Shown in pieces: positions 27,113 through 35,698 of a DNA stretch of 64,000 bases. Below the pieces are notes generated by a model. The model searched no databases. It worked only from the letters and a program-made list of their open reading frames with translations, and was not told where the DNA came from. Numbering within the stretch: position 1 is the first letter of the stretch; every line of letters starts with the position of its first letter. The DNA is from an uncultured Dehalococcoidia bacterium. Its GTDB lineage: Bacteria > Chloroflexota > Dehalococcoidia > Lucifugimonadales > CATQGZ01. The translations under genes were made by a program, and so were the position numbers. The DNA lies in NCBI GenBank assembly GCA_958295685.1, contig OY282365.1, positions 1 to 64,000 on the forward strand. Reading direction: 5' to 3'.

Positions 27113-28516
27113 CTATCCCGCCCTCGCGTCGCCGGCCAGGTATGGATAGAGTTCCGGCTCAACGCCGTCTATCTCTTCAATCGCCTCGGCGGCCACGGTC
27201 AGGGAGCCTGCGACGACTACCAGATCGGCTTCGCCGGCAAGCCCCAGCGCCCGACGCACGGCGGCGGCTACGTTCTCAGGCCCCGGCATCACGGCCAGAC
27301 CCAGGCTCCGGGCCGCCTCCTCTATGGCTCTGCTCTCCAGTGACCGAGGGTCCCTCGAGCGAACCGCGAACACACGCGGAGACAGATGTCGGAGTTCGCC
27401 GAGCATACCTGAGTGGCTGTGCCCACGCAACGAGCCGAATACCAGCGCCACGCCGCGGAAGTCGAAATGCTCCCGGAGCGCTTCGACGAGCCGGCGGGCC
27501 GAGTGCGGATTGTGGGCGCCGTCCACCACGACGCGGCGGCCGCCGCGAGAGAAGACCTGCATCCTGGCAGGCCACCTCACCGTCTCCAGACCCTTAGAGA
27601 TAGCGTCGTCCGACAACTCTGTCCCATTGTCGGCCATCGTCTCGACGGCCGTGACCGCAGTGGCCGCGTTCTCCATCTGGTGCGTGCCCAGAAGGGGGAT
27701 TCGCAACGAGCGCACACCATGCCGTCCATCAAGTTCGAGGCTCTGGCCGGTCTGGTCGAAGCTCAGACGCCTCCACCTCTTGATGGAGCCGACCTCGATT
27801 AGCGGGGCATCCCGCTCGGCAGCCACTTCTCTGAATACCCGGAGGGCCACCTCCGGCTGGGGCGCCGCCACGACGGGCACGCCGCGCTTGATGATCCCAG
27901 CCTTCTCTCGTGCGATCAGCTCCACCGTGCCGCCGAGCGTATTGACATGGTCGAGGCTGATGTGTGTGATCACGCACACTTCGGGGGCAACGACGTTGGT
28001 CGCATCGAGCCTCCCGCCCAGTCCAACCTCCACTACCTGGAAGTCCGCTCCTATTCGCTCGAACCACACGAACGCCATCGCCGTGAGCATCTCGAAGAAG
28101 GTGACCTCCCCGTATGGGCCGTTGGCGCCCACCGACTCCACCACGGGCCACAGGTCGTAGACGAGGGCCGCGAAGTGATCGGGGGCGATCGGCTCCATGC
28201 CCACCCTGATTCGTTCGACGGTGCGGTGCAGATGAGGCGAGGTGTAGAGGCCGACCGTGTAGCCCTGGGCCGTCAATACAGAAGCGATCATCGCCGCCGT
28301 GCTGCCCTTGCCCTTCGTCCCCGCGACGTGGACGGCAGGCACTGCGAGATGTGGACGGCCGAGCCGGTCCAGGAGCAGGCCCATCCGCTCCAGATGGAAG
28401 GATGAGTGGTCCGGGCTCTGGACCGAGCGCTCGAAGTTTGCGAGGCCCATGACCCGCTCCAGAGCGGCGGCGTAGTCTGTCCGAGTCGAGGCTACGGTGG
28501 AAGAGGAGCTGGCCAT
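27113..28516 (-). CDS. folC: Folylpolyglutamate/dihydrofolate synthase
   Basis: Mur-ligase-family enzyme adding glutamate to folates. The P-loop is GTKGKGSTAAMIA near residue 66, with the folate-loop region LYTSPHLHRTVERIRV and the conserved GLGGRLDATNVV and VVVDGAHNPHSARRL motifs. At 467 residues it is slightly long because of a serine-rich start and an extended C-terminus. Lies 25 bases upstream of fabF on the same strand. Confidence 0.93.
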   Translation of the reverse strand: MASSSSTVASTRTDYAAALERVMGLANFERSVQSPDHSSFHLERMGLLLDRLGRPHLAVPAVHVAGTKGKGSTAAMIASVLTAQGYTVGLYTSPHLHRTVERIRVGMEPIAPDHFAALVYDLWPVVESVGANGPYGEVTFFEMLTAMAFVWFERIGADFQVVEVGLGGRLDATNVVAPEVCVITHISLDHVNTLGGTVELIAREKAGIIKRGVPVVAAPQPEVALRVFREVAAERDAPLIEVGSIKRWRRLSFDQTGQSLELDGRHGVRSLRIPLLGTHQMENAATAVTAVETMADNGTELSDDAISKGLETVRWPARMQVFSRGGRRVVVDGAHNPHSARRLVEALREHFDFRGVALVFGSLRGHSHSGMLGELRHLSPRVFAVRSRDPRSLESRAIEEAARSLGLAVMPGPENVAAAVRRALGLAGEADLVVVAGSLTVAAEAIEEIDGVEPELYPYLAGDARAG

Positions 28517-28662
28517 ATTGGTGGAAGGGTGAGCTCGACCCCTCAGGGAGGTACGCGGGCCGAGCCCGGGTCCACCTCAGACTCTACCCGAAATCGGCTC
28601 CCGCGTATATGGGCGCGCGGCAAGCGGGTATGGGCTGGAAGCCGGCCAGGGAGGGTCGGATT

Positions 28663-30456
28663 TCAGGCGACTGCGCGGACCTTTCCCAGGCCGACAGGCT
28701 CTTCGGCGGCTCCGTTCGATGACGGCAGCAGACTGTTGATCCTGTCGAACAGCAGAGCCGCCCGCTCTATGGCGGACTCGTCGATGCGGTCTCGCATCTG
28801 CGCATGGCTCCCAAGGAGATAGGCGGCAGGACGGCTCCTGTCGAACTCGCCGCCGTCGATGCCTCTGATCCGGAAGTACGAGGTCACCCGCTCCACTATG
28901 CGTGGGTTGCTGCCCGATATCGACTTGAGGGTCAGGTCGGCCGTGAGCTCGCGGGCATAGGCGCGGTTCACGAGTTCCAGGTAGAGGCCGGGATCGAACA
29001 GGTCTTCGATGTCTGCGTCCCGCACCCTGGCTACCTCAACCCACTTGACGGGGTCTGCGCGTTCGGTAATCTCCTCGATCCGCTTTCTCTTGGTCGGCGT
29101 GATGTCCATGAGCACCCCCACGGTGACATGACTGTCGCCCAGGAGCGAGACGAATGTGGGCAGATTGTCCGCGCCGCCCACGGGGATCAGCACCCACCTC
29201 GGGTCTAGGCGCGAGCCCACTTTGGACGCGACCACGTCTCCCAACACCTGGAGGTATATCTGGTCCGAGGGGCTGTTGACCATCAGGATGTGTGGGGCGC
29301 GGAAGAGCCGCTCGGCCATCTGGTATCCAAGCCCAACCTGAAGCGGGAATACCGTCTCCTGGTCGTTGCTGAGAACGTCGTCGCTCACCACGGTCCCGGG
29401 CCCGTCCAGGTCCTGGACCATGCGAACCCTGTCGAGCCGCTTGAGGTCCACCATGAAGGGCGAATGGGTGGAGTAGACCACCTGGTACCTGGGAGCCAGC
29501 CGATTCTCGATGAATCGCAGGAAGTCGGTCTGCGCCATGGCATGGAGATTGATCCCGGGCTCGTCCAGCAACAGGATGAGGTTGTCCAGAGGTTCCTCTT
29601 CCAGGTTCGAGAAGTAGGTGAGGAACGAGAAGAACCAGACGAAGCCCTTCGACCGGTCATCGAAGGAGACTGACACCCGGTGGCGGTCGTTCCAGACGCG
29701 GACGTGAAGGATGGTGCCCTTGTTGAGCGGTGGCGGGTCTTCCGGATTGGCCAGCGAGAGGTCGAAATCGACTCTCAGCTGTTTATTCTGCTGCCAGAAC
29801 TCGAACATCGCGTCTGAGATGCCGATGGCGGCAGACTCCAGTTCGGCCTTCAGGTGCTCGTAGTTGGTCTGCATCCGGAGGTCTTCGATCTTGATTCCCG
29901 CGGCGGCCAGCAGAGAAAGGAAGGTCTGGTCGGCGTCGTCGAGTTCGCCGTCGGGGTCGTCTCGGCGCTTCAGGAGGTCTTCAATGGATATCCTTCCACG
30001 CATCGCGCTGTAGTCGTCGAAGTATGCGAAGTTGGGCAGCATGCCCTCCAGCTGCTCTTCGACGGCCCGCCGGTCGGCCGCGCCTTGAGGCGGCTCGCCG
30101 AATTCGAGGTCCCACGTCAGGCGGTTCGAGTAGTCCTTGTGAACCAAGACCTTGGACGAGGACAGCAGTCCTATGTCGTCCACTTCCTGGTCAGACAGCC
30201 TGAACTCGGCGCTCACCGCGATCGCCGGGCGCTTCTGATGCATGCGCTTATAGCGCGCGTAGCCCTTGCGCGGGTAGTCCTTGAGGTCGAAGTCGCCGCT
30301 CGTGCCTGGCACAGGGTTCAGCCTTCTGAGCGCCTGCAGGAAGGCTGTCTTGCCTGACTCGTTCTTCCCGACCAGACAGGTGACCCCGTTGATGGAGACC
30401 CAGCCCGAGTCGTCAATGCTCTTGTAGTTGGTAACCCTAGCGCGAACTAGTTCCAT
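28663..30456 (-). CDS. OLD-like ATPase with degenerate TOPRIM-like domain
   Basis: The 597-residue protein has an SMC/RecF-type ATPase: Walker A GKNESGKTA at residues 30-38, Walker B NLILLLDEPGINLH near 300, then VVYSTHSPFMVD. This is followed by a TOPRIM-like region where the usual EGxSD glutamate appears replaced (MVNSPSDQIYL near 395), with LMDITPTK further on. Gabija GajA and OLD nucleases share this layout, but no helicase partner is next to it. It could be a nuclease-dead regulator or a separate lineage. Confidence 0.8.
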   Translation of the reverse strand: MELVRARVTNYKSIDDSGWVSINGVTCLVGKNESGKTAFLQALRRLNPVPGTSGDFDLKDYPRKGYARYKRMHQKRPAIAVSAEFRLSDQEVDDIGLLSSSKVLVHKDYSNRLTWDLEFGEPPQGAADRRAVEEQLEGMLPNFAYFDDYSAMRGRISIEDLLKRRDDPDGELDDADQTFLSLLAAAGIKIEDLRMQTNYEHLKAELESAAIGISDAMFEFWQQNKQLRVDFDLSLANPEDPPPLNKGTILHVRVWNDRHRVSVSFDDRSKGFVWFFSFLTYFSNLEEEPLDNLILLLDEPGINLHAMAQTDFLRFIENRLAPRYQVVYSTHSPFMVDLKRLDRVRMVQDLDGPGTVVSDDVLSNDQETVFPLQVGLGYQMAERLFRAPHILMVNSPSDQIYLQVLGDVVASKVGSRLDPRWVLIPVGGADNLPTFVSLLGDSHVTVGVLMDITPTKRKRIEEITERADPVKWVEVARVRDADIEDLFDPGLYLELVNRAYARELTADLTLKSISGSNPRIVERVTSYFRIRGIDGGEFDRSRPAAYLLGSHAQMRDRIDESAIERAALLFDRINSLLPSSNGAAEEPVGLGKVRAVA

Positions 30457-30651
30457 GCGTTCTCCCCCAGATATATTCCGGCTCGACGGCGAGGCCGGAG
30501 ACTCACGAATGAGCGTACCCAGGGGATGGGCGGCACTTCAAGGAGTATTGGGCCTTAATTTATGCGTGTTGCTAAACAAAGTTCAGAAAATGGGCAACCC
30601 TGACGGGCCTGCGCAGTTCAGCCCGGTGAGCAGGCGGCCGTTCGGTTGCAG
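30457..30651. other. Intergenic region without recognised features
   Basis: The middle part (about 30540-30600) is AT-rich compared with its surroundings. No promoter of good quality, RNA gene or word-array element was seen. Confidence 0.4.
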
Positions 30652-31269
30652 CTATGCCGAGCCAGGCCCTTCCGACACTGCGGCTTCCAAGCCCATCCCG
30701 ATCCCGGCTCTTTCCGCGCCGCCCTGAGCCTCAGAGCTTACGCGGGCCTCCCATTCGTGTCGAAGCATCTCCATACGGACGAACTTCATGCCGTTTCGCC
30801 GGACCGTCTTCACCTCTCGCATCCCGGTTCTGGCGAAAGAGCGCCTCGCCCGCTCGTTCCACTCGAGGGTGTGGAGATAGACCCGGGTCAGTGTGGTGTG
30901 TGTGAAGATGTAGTCGTGCGCCGCGCGCATCGCGTCGCTGCCGTAGCCTCTGCCCCAGTAGTCCCGGTCGCCGATCATGATTCCGAGCTCGGCCTCACCG
31001 CGTCGGAGATCGATGTCGTAGTACATGAAGTTGCCGATGTGCTTGCCGTCGGCGGTGTCAATGGCCAGCCTCTTGGAGCGTGGGCCGGGGTCGCCGATCT
31101 CCGCCCTGGCGTAGCGGAGGAAGTCGGCGTAGGACATGCTAAGCGGCCTGGTGGCGTCGAGCCTGGCCAGTTCCTCATCGGTCCGCCATGCGAAGTCATC
31201 GGGGGCGTCTTCGATGCGCTTCTCGCGCAGGATGACCTTCCCGCCCCGTATGAGAACCTCCTCACTCAA
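30652..31269 (-). CDS. GNAT family N-acetyltransferase
   Basis: The 205-residue protein follows the Gcn5-related fold of ribosomal-protein-type acetyltransferases: VILREKRIEDAPDDFAWRTDEE, the acetyl-CoA loop IGDRDYWGRGYGSDAMRAAH near residue 92, and LHTLEWNERARRSFARTGMREV. The start at TTG 31269 lies inside the end of the Nudix gene (8-nt overlap), so the two are probably translated in series. Substrate unknown. Confidence 0.85.
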   Translation of the reverse strand: MSEEVLIRGGKVILREKRIEDAPDDFAWRTDEELARLDATRPLSMSYADFLRYARAEIGDPGPRSKRLAIDTADGKHIGNFMYYDIDLRRGEAELGIMIGDRDYWGRGYGSDAMRAAHDYIFTHTTLTRVYLHTLEWNERARRSFARTGMREVKTVRRNGMKFVRMEMLRHEWEARVSSEAQGGAERAGIGMGLEAAVSEGPGSA

Positions 31270-31753
31270 GTGCGGCGGCCCTCGCTTCCTTCCTGTAGGC
31301 CACGGAAAGCCCCTTGCGAACAATCTCCGCCTCGCTCTCGTATGTCAGGGCCGACAGGGCATCCTGCCACGGCAACCACTCCACGACGTCAAACTCGTGG
31401 TCATGCAACGACAGGTCCCCTCCGGTCTGAGACATCAGATAGAAGTGGACGGTCTTGGAGTAGCGGGCGTCCTCATCCGGTTCCGTGAACCAGTAGTGGA
31501 TGCTCCCGATCAAACCCTCGATGGCAACATCGAGGCCTGTCTCCTCCCGCACCTCTCGCAAGGCCGTCTGCTTCCGAGTTTCACCGCGTTCGGGAGTACC
31601 CTTGGGCAGGCTGCACACAGGACCGCGCCTGCCCACCACTATCTCCCGCGCAGCGCCGCCTTTTCTATGGACCACTCCTCCAACGGAGACCGCTCTCTTC
31701 ACACGTGTAGATGGCTTCATACAGCCGCCTCTGCTGCGCCTCATTCTAGGCAT
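31262..31753 (-). CDS. Nudix hydrolase
   Basis: The Nudix box is complete: GTPERGETRKQTALREVREETG near residues 52-74. At 163 residues it fits a stand-alone diphosphate hydrolase (nucleotide, ADP-ribose or diadenosine polyphosphate). A later start at MKPSTRVK (ATG at 31720), with AGAGG upstream, is equally likely. Copy A3 lies directly upstream and its promoter faces this gene. Overlaps the GNAT gene. Confidence 0.88.
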   Translation of the reverse strand: MPRMRRSRGGCMKPSTRVKRAVSVGGVVHRKGGAAREIVVGRRGPVCSLPKGTPERGETRKQTALREVREETGLDVAIEGLIGSIHYWFTEPDEDARYSKTVHFYLMSQTGGDLSLHDHEFDVVEWLPWQDALSALTYESEAEIVRKGLSVAYRKEARAAALE

Positions 31754-31956
31754 CCGGCCCGGAGCGAGTCAAGGCAGTGTACTCGCCCCAAGCCCCACCC
31801 GGTTGGGGCGACGCGACGTTCCTTGTGTCCGGCGGCCCGGGGGAGCATGTCCGCCAGGCCGCTGGGGGTGATTTTTGCCGAAAGTGTCGGATTTCGGGGC
31901 ATTCCGTAGCTGGGAGGTGCGATTTTGGCCGACACTATGCGACACTTATGCGACAC

Positions 31957-32061
31957 TCATGCGACACTTATGCGACACTTATGCGACACTATGCGACACT
32001 TATGCGACAGGCGATGCAGGAGTCCTGCGGGCTGGTTTGTGGAGAGAGGCGGCTGTGTCAT
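31957..32061 (-). other. Putative leaderless micro-ORF of copy A3 (34 aa)
   Basis: ATG six bases after the -10. The peptide begins MTQPPLSTNQPAGLLHRLS and continues as KCRIVSHKCRISVA, the repeat being the array words read as codons, then stops at TGA in the array. Closest relatives here are the ORFs at 42584-42685 and 291-371. Confidence 0.28.
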
Positions 32062-32067
32062 GGGGAT

Positions 32068-32096
32068 ACTCTAGCACAGCGGTTCGGCGTCGTCAA
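32068..32096 (-). promoter_or_regulatory. Promoter of copy A3, facing the Nudix gene
   Basis: TTGACG (32096-32091), 17-base spacer, TAGAGT (32073-32068) on the minus strand, with TG one base before the -10. Sequence of the spacer is nearly identical to that of copy A2. Confidence 0.75.
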
Positions 32097-32267
32097 GGCC
32101 TGGATGGTGGGGGAATTGTCTGAATCAGGATTCTCAGGATTGGAGGATTTTCAGGCGCAGGGGATGGATTCCGGCCTGTATCGGGTACGGGGCAGGCTTT
32201 CGCGGGGATGACGGCGGCGGAGATGGGGCAGGCTCGTTGTGGGCTGACGCGGACCGCGAGGGCACGG

Positions 32268-33161
32268 TTATTGCCGGTTCAGGAATGCGCGAAGCTCGAA
32301 CGGCATCTCCGAGCTAAACTCCACCGTCTCCCCGGTCGATGGGTGCTCGAACCCCAGGCGGTGAGCGTGCAGGAAGTGCCTGCCCAGGTCCGGCTCGGCC
32401 CTACCGTAGAGGGTGTCTCCGACCAGCGGATGACCCACGGACGCCAGATGAACCCTGATCTGGTGGGTCCTGCCGGTGACAGGGCGCGCCTCCACCAGGC
32501 TATAGCCTCCCGGCCGATCCAGTACGGAGTAGCCGGTCACTGCGGCCCTGCCGTCGGCCACCACAGCCATCCGCTTGCGGTTCCTGGGGTCACGCCCGAT
32601 CGGGCCTTCGATCACGGCGCGGTCCGGAGAGAGATTGCCGTGTACGAGCGCCTGATAGACCTTCTCGAAGCGCCTTGCCTTTAGTTGGGACGATAGAGAC
32701 GCGTGGGCCTCATGGCTCTTCGCCACCACCATCAACCCCGACGTGTCCTTGTCCAGCCGGTGGACAATGCCCGGCCGGAGCGTCCCGCCGATACCGCGTA
32801 GACCGGGGTGAAGCCCCAGCACGGCATTGGCAAGAGTCCCTGTGCGGCGGCCCGGGGCTGGGTGGGTCGTCATTCCGGCAGCCTTGTCGATGACCAGGAT
32901 GTCGGAGTCCTGGTAGACGACGTTGAGCGCGATCTCTTCCGCAGCCGGCTCGCCGACCGCCGGATCTGGGATGGTGACGGAGACGTGTCGGCCCGGGCCC
33001 AGCCTGGAGGCGGCCGCGGCCGCGGCTCCGTCCACCGTGACGCGCCCTTCGGCTATCAGCCGCTGAATGTAGGAGCGCGACAGTCCGCCGCACCGCTCGG
33101 TCAGGAACCGGTCGAGTCGGTATCCCGCGCTATCTGTCGTGAACCGGAGCGTCCGGGACAC
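32268..33161 (-). CDS. rluD: RluA-family pseudouridine synthase
   Basis: The 297-residue protein has an N-terminal S4 RNA-binding domain (YRLDRFLTERCGGLSRSYIQRLI) and the catalytic motif HRLDKDTSGLMVVAKS near residue 134, where the aspartate is the nucleophile; GRTHQIRVHLASVGHPLVGD follows. RluD, which modifies 23S rRNA, is the most likely assignment, though RluC-like specificity cannot be excluded. Overlaps the 3' end of lspA by 32 bases, an order seen in many bacteria. Confidence 0.92.
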   Translation of the reverse strand: MSRTLRFTTDSAGYRLDRFLTERCGGLSRSYIQRLIAEGRVTVDGAAAAAASRLGPGRHVSVTIPDPAVGEPAAEEIALNVVYQDSDILVIDKAAGMTTHPAPGRRTGTLANAVLGLHPGLRGIGGTLRPGIVHRLDKDTSGLMVVAKSHEAHASLSSQLKARRFEKVYQALVHGNLSPDRAVIEGPIGRDPRNRKRMAVVADGRAAVTGYSVLDRPGGYSLVEARPVTGRTHQIRVHLASVGHPLVGDTLYGRAEPDLGRHFLHAHRLGFEHPSTGETVEFSSEMPFELRAFLNRQ

Positions 33162-33738
33162 GGGTTTCGTCGTCGGCCTCGGCCGGGGGCCGTCCTTCGT
33201 CTTTCCTGCCGTCCTTGAGAATCAACAGACCGATGAGTATCGCCATTCCAACCACTATAGAGGAGTCGGCCAGGTTGAATATGGGCCAAGGGCCCACGTC
33301 GATGAAGTCGACCACGGCTCCGTCTCGCATCCGGTCGAACAGATTGCCGACGGCCCCGCCCAGCTGCAGACCGATGGCGAACCTCAGCAGACGCCTGGGG
33401 GCTGCATGGGTCCTGTAGAAGTAGATCAGGAATCCCACGGCCAAGAATGAGGCCGCTATCAGCAGCATCGTCTGATCCTGGAAGAGGCCGAATGCCGAGC
33501 CGCTGTTCGTAGCGTGCTTGAGGCGAACGAAGCCGTCGGCCGGCCACGCCTCTCCCAGCCTGAGGGTTGATCTGACGATCTGCTTGGAGATCTGGTCGAG
33601 GCCAAGGGCCCCGACCACCGTCAGGATGAGCAGCCAGTCGATGAGCCACATCCGGCGCGGCTTCGTAGAAGCGTCCTGCGGAGCAGGGCTCTGTGGGTCG
33701 GGAGTTTCGAGCATGGCTGGGGAATCCGGTTCCTGCAC
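33130..33738 (-). CDS. lspA: Lipoprotein signal peptidase II
   Basis: Integral membrane aspartyl protease that removes lipoprotein signal peptides. Four membrane segments; the conserved GLDQISK lies after the first, and the catalytic aspartates are in GGAVGNLFDRM and FNLADSSI. At 202 residues it carries a longer N-terminal tail (about 27 proline-rich residues) and a charged C-terminus. The lipoprotein-type hydrolase at 40493-42361 is a probable substrate. Confidence 0.93.
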   Translation of the reverse strand: MQEPDSPAMLETPDPQSPAPQDASTKPRRMWLIDWLLILTVVGALGLDQISKQIVRSTLRLGEAWPADGFVRLKHATNSGSAFGLFQDQTMLLIAASFLAVGFLIYFYRTHAAPRRLLRFAIGLQLGGAVGNLFDRMRDGAVVDFIDVGPWPIFNLADSSIVVGMAILIGLLILKDGRKDEGRPPAEADDETRVPDAPVHDR

Positions 33739-33756
33739 TCGCCAAGGATAGCACAG

Positions 33757-33784
33757 GGGCAGTGGGCAGTGGGCAGTGGGCAGT
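33757..33784. repeat. Four tandem 7-bp units upstream of lspA
   Basis: GGGCAGT is repeated four times, ending 19 bases from the lspA start codon side. Such a short repeat can change length by slippage and could affect lspA expression. Whether it does is unknown. Confidence 0.7.
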
Positions 33785-33931
33785 GGCCCTCAGACCCACG
33801 CCTGGCGCAGGATGCGATAGGATTCAAACGATACGCTATAATCCGACGCGGTCATCGTGAGTCCCGAGGCGCCGACGACGGCAGCCGCGCCCTGCGGCAG
33901 CCGCCCGTATGACTTGAGAGAGGAGTCGAAC

Positions 33932-34363
33932 ATGTTGAGAAAGCTGTCTGGAATCGTCCTCGGCATCATCTCATTGGTAGTGGCGGTTCACTTCATAGCC
34001 ACGCCCATCTATGAGGATGCCGTCGACATCGGCCAGGTATGGGACGTCATGAACTGGTTCATGGCGCTGGGGGTGGTGGCAGCGGTAGTCGTGCATTACC
34101 TTCGCAAGCGCGGCATGGATGGGCGCGGGAGTGATGCGATTACCCGCGAGTATCTGGAGGTCAACCTGGCGCTGTACGTGTCTGTGTTCCTGGCCCTCTG
34201 GTTCTTCTGGAACTGGTTCGACAACTTTGCGGTCGGGGCGGAACTCCAGAGTCAGACCCGACGAATCGTCTGGGCGTTCATAAACCCGATGTTCGTGATG
34301 GTGGTCGGCTTCACGGCCTGCCATCTCGTGTGCGTGCCCTTCCGCAAACGAGCGGAGCCGTGA
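33932..34363 (+). CDS. Small integral membrane protein, unknown function
   Basis: A 143-residue protein with four probable membrane segments (about residues 5-24, 41-58, 78-98 and 116-136). AGAGGAG precedes the ATG. A TATAAT lies at 33837-33842 but with no good -35. Stop and start overlap with the next gene (TGATG), so it is coupled to the flavoprotein. I do not recognise the family. Confidence 0.75.
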   Translation: MLRKLSGIVLGIISLVVAVHFIATPIYEDAVDIGQVWDVMNWFMALGVVAAVVVHYLRKRGMDGRGSDAITREYLEVNLALYVSVFLALWFFWNWFDNFAVGAELQSQTRRIVWAFINPMFVMVVGFTACHLVCVPFRKRAEP

Positions 34364-35547
34364 TGAGAATCGCGGTAATCGGAGCAGGGGTGTTCGGACT
34401 CGCGGCCGCCATCGAGCTCGCGGCCCGGGGGCACGACGTGTCCGTATTCGAGCAAGGCGCCGCGCCGCACCCCGGCGCCAGCTCGACCGACGTATCCAAG
34501 GGCGTGCGCCGTACCTGGTACGGCGGCGACAACCACACCTACGTAGAGCTGGTCGAGCGGTCGTCGAGGCAGTGGACGGCCTGGGAGGAACGGTGGGGCG
34601 AGAGGTTCTACCATCGCACGGGGGGCGTCAGCGTCACCTCGCGCTCCGAGCCTGGCGGAGCGATGCAGGCCAGCGTCCGGTTCCTCCGCGAGCGCGGGGC
34701 CGACGTGAGGGTACTGTCGGCCCAGGAGACCGGCGCGCTGTTCCCACAGCTGCGTCTGGCGGACGATGAGGTGTGCGTATACGACCGTTGGGCCGGATAC
34801 GTGGAGAGCGGCCGCGCGGTGGGCCTCATGGCCGCCGCGGTTCGGGACGCGGGCGGGCAGGTCCGCGAGAACACGCCGGTGATCGAGGTCGACGAGCAGC
34901 CCTCCGGGGTCGAGGTCGCCCATGCCGACGGACGCGAGACGTTCGACTGCGCGGTAGTGGCGGCCGGGCCCTGGGTCGGCCGCCTGCTCCCCGAAATTGG
35001 GGCGGGGGTCAGGGTGACCCATCAGCAGATGATCCTGATCGAGCCCCGCAGGCCGGAGATGTTCGCGCACGGCGCTTTTCCCGTGTGGCACTTCGATCCC
35101 GGCGGGGATGGCTGGTACGGCTTCCCACTCCTGCGCGAGGGCTGGGTGAAGGCCGCCAGGGACCGCCTGGGGCCTGTGGTGGACCCCGACATAAGCCGAG
35201 CAGGGACTCCCGACTTCGCCGAAGAGGCTCTGGCCTTCCTCAGGCAGCGTATCCCGGACATGGCGGCGGGCAGGATAGTGGAGGGCCGCTCGTGCCTCTA
35301 CACCGCCACCCCGGACGACCACTTCGTCGTGGACCGCGCGCCCGGCCGTGAGCGGGTCTTCGCCGCAGGAGGCGGCAGCGGACACGGCTTCAAGTTCGGC
35401 GGCTCGATAGGCCCCGTAATCGCCGACGCAGTTGAAGGCAGGCCCAACCCGCTTGGAGAGAGGTTCAGGATCGGCAGCCGCCTCGCCGGCGACCGGCTAC
35501 AGGGGCATTCACGCGGATTTGCCAGACCGACGACCGACTCCGCGTGA
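34363..35547 (+). CDS. FAD-dependent oxidoreductase, sarcosine-oxidase-like
   Basis: DAO-family flavoprotein of 394 residues. FAD-binding Rossmann motif IAVIGAGVFGLAAAIELAARG at residues 3-23, a monomeric-sarcosine-oxidase-like GASSTDVSKGVRRTWYGGD near 45, and the C-terminal VFAAGGGSGHGFKFGGSIG near 333. Probably oxidises an N-methylated or secondary amino acid. Translationally coupled to the membrane protein upstream. It lies 3 kb from an orphan SoxD gene on the other strand. Confidence 0.87.
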   Translation: MRIAVIGAGVFGLAAAIELAARGHDVSVFEQGAAPHPGASSTDVSKGVRRTWYGGDNHTYVELVERSSRQWTAWEERWGERFYHRTGGVSVTSRSEPGGAMQASVRFLRERGADVRVLSAQETGALFPQLRLADDEVCVYDRWAGYVESGRAVGLMAAAVRDAGGQVRENTPVIEVDEQPSGVEVAHADGRETFDCAVVAAGPWVGRLLPEIGAGVRVTHQQMILIEPRRPEMFAHGAFPVWHFDPGGDGWYGFPLLREGWVKAARDRLGPVVDPDISRAGTPDFAEEALAFLRQRIPDMAAGRIVEGRSCLYTATPDDHFVVDRAPGRERVFAAGGGSGHGFKFGGSIGPVIADAVEGRPNPLGERFRIGSRLAGDRLQGHSRGFARPTTDSA

Positions 35548-35615
35548 GGCAGCGTGAACGTCATCGGCTGATCGAGCAGCGTCGGCTCCGAACAGTTATC
35601 CAGCCGTCTCTCTCC

Positions 35616-35644
35616 TTGACCCTGCCACGTGAAGCCCGTATATT
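35616..35644 (+). promoter_or_regulatory. Promoter of the NHL gene
   Basis: TTGACC (35616-35621), 17-base spacer and TATATT (35639-35644). Transcription would start about 45 bases before the ATG. Confidence 0.65.
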
Positions 35645-35698
35645 ACGGCGGGCGCCGCAAGTACGGGGCGCCACAAAAGCTCAAGCGGGGTGCTCAGA

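Larger units (their letters stand above)
31868..32143 (-). repeat. Word-array leader element, type A, copy A3
   Basis: On the minus strand: module (32143-32116), promoter, ATG at 32061, eight words of TGTCGCATAAG type (32010-31927, 10-11 bp apart), core CCTCCCAGCTACGGAATG, inverted word ATCCGACAC (near 31893-31885), tail TTTCGGCAAAAAT. The inverted word matches the last array unit (TGTCGG) fully and the other units with one mismatch. It sits between rluD and the Nudix gene, facing Nudix. To its right, 32147-32215 has a dispersed-looking stretch (ATGGATTCCGGC, GGTACGGGGCAGGCTTTCG) that recurs at 60852-60910. Confidence 0.85.
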
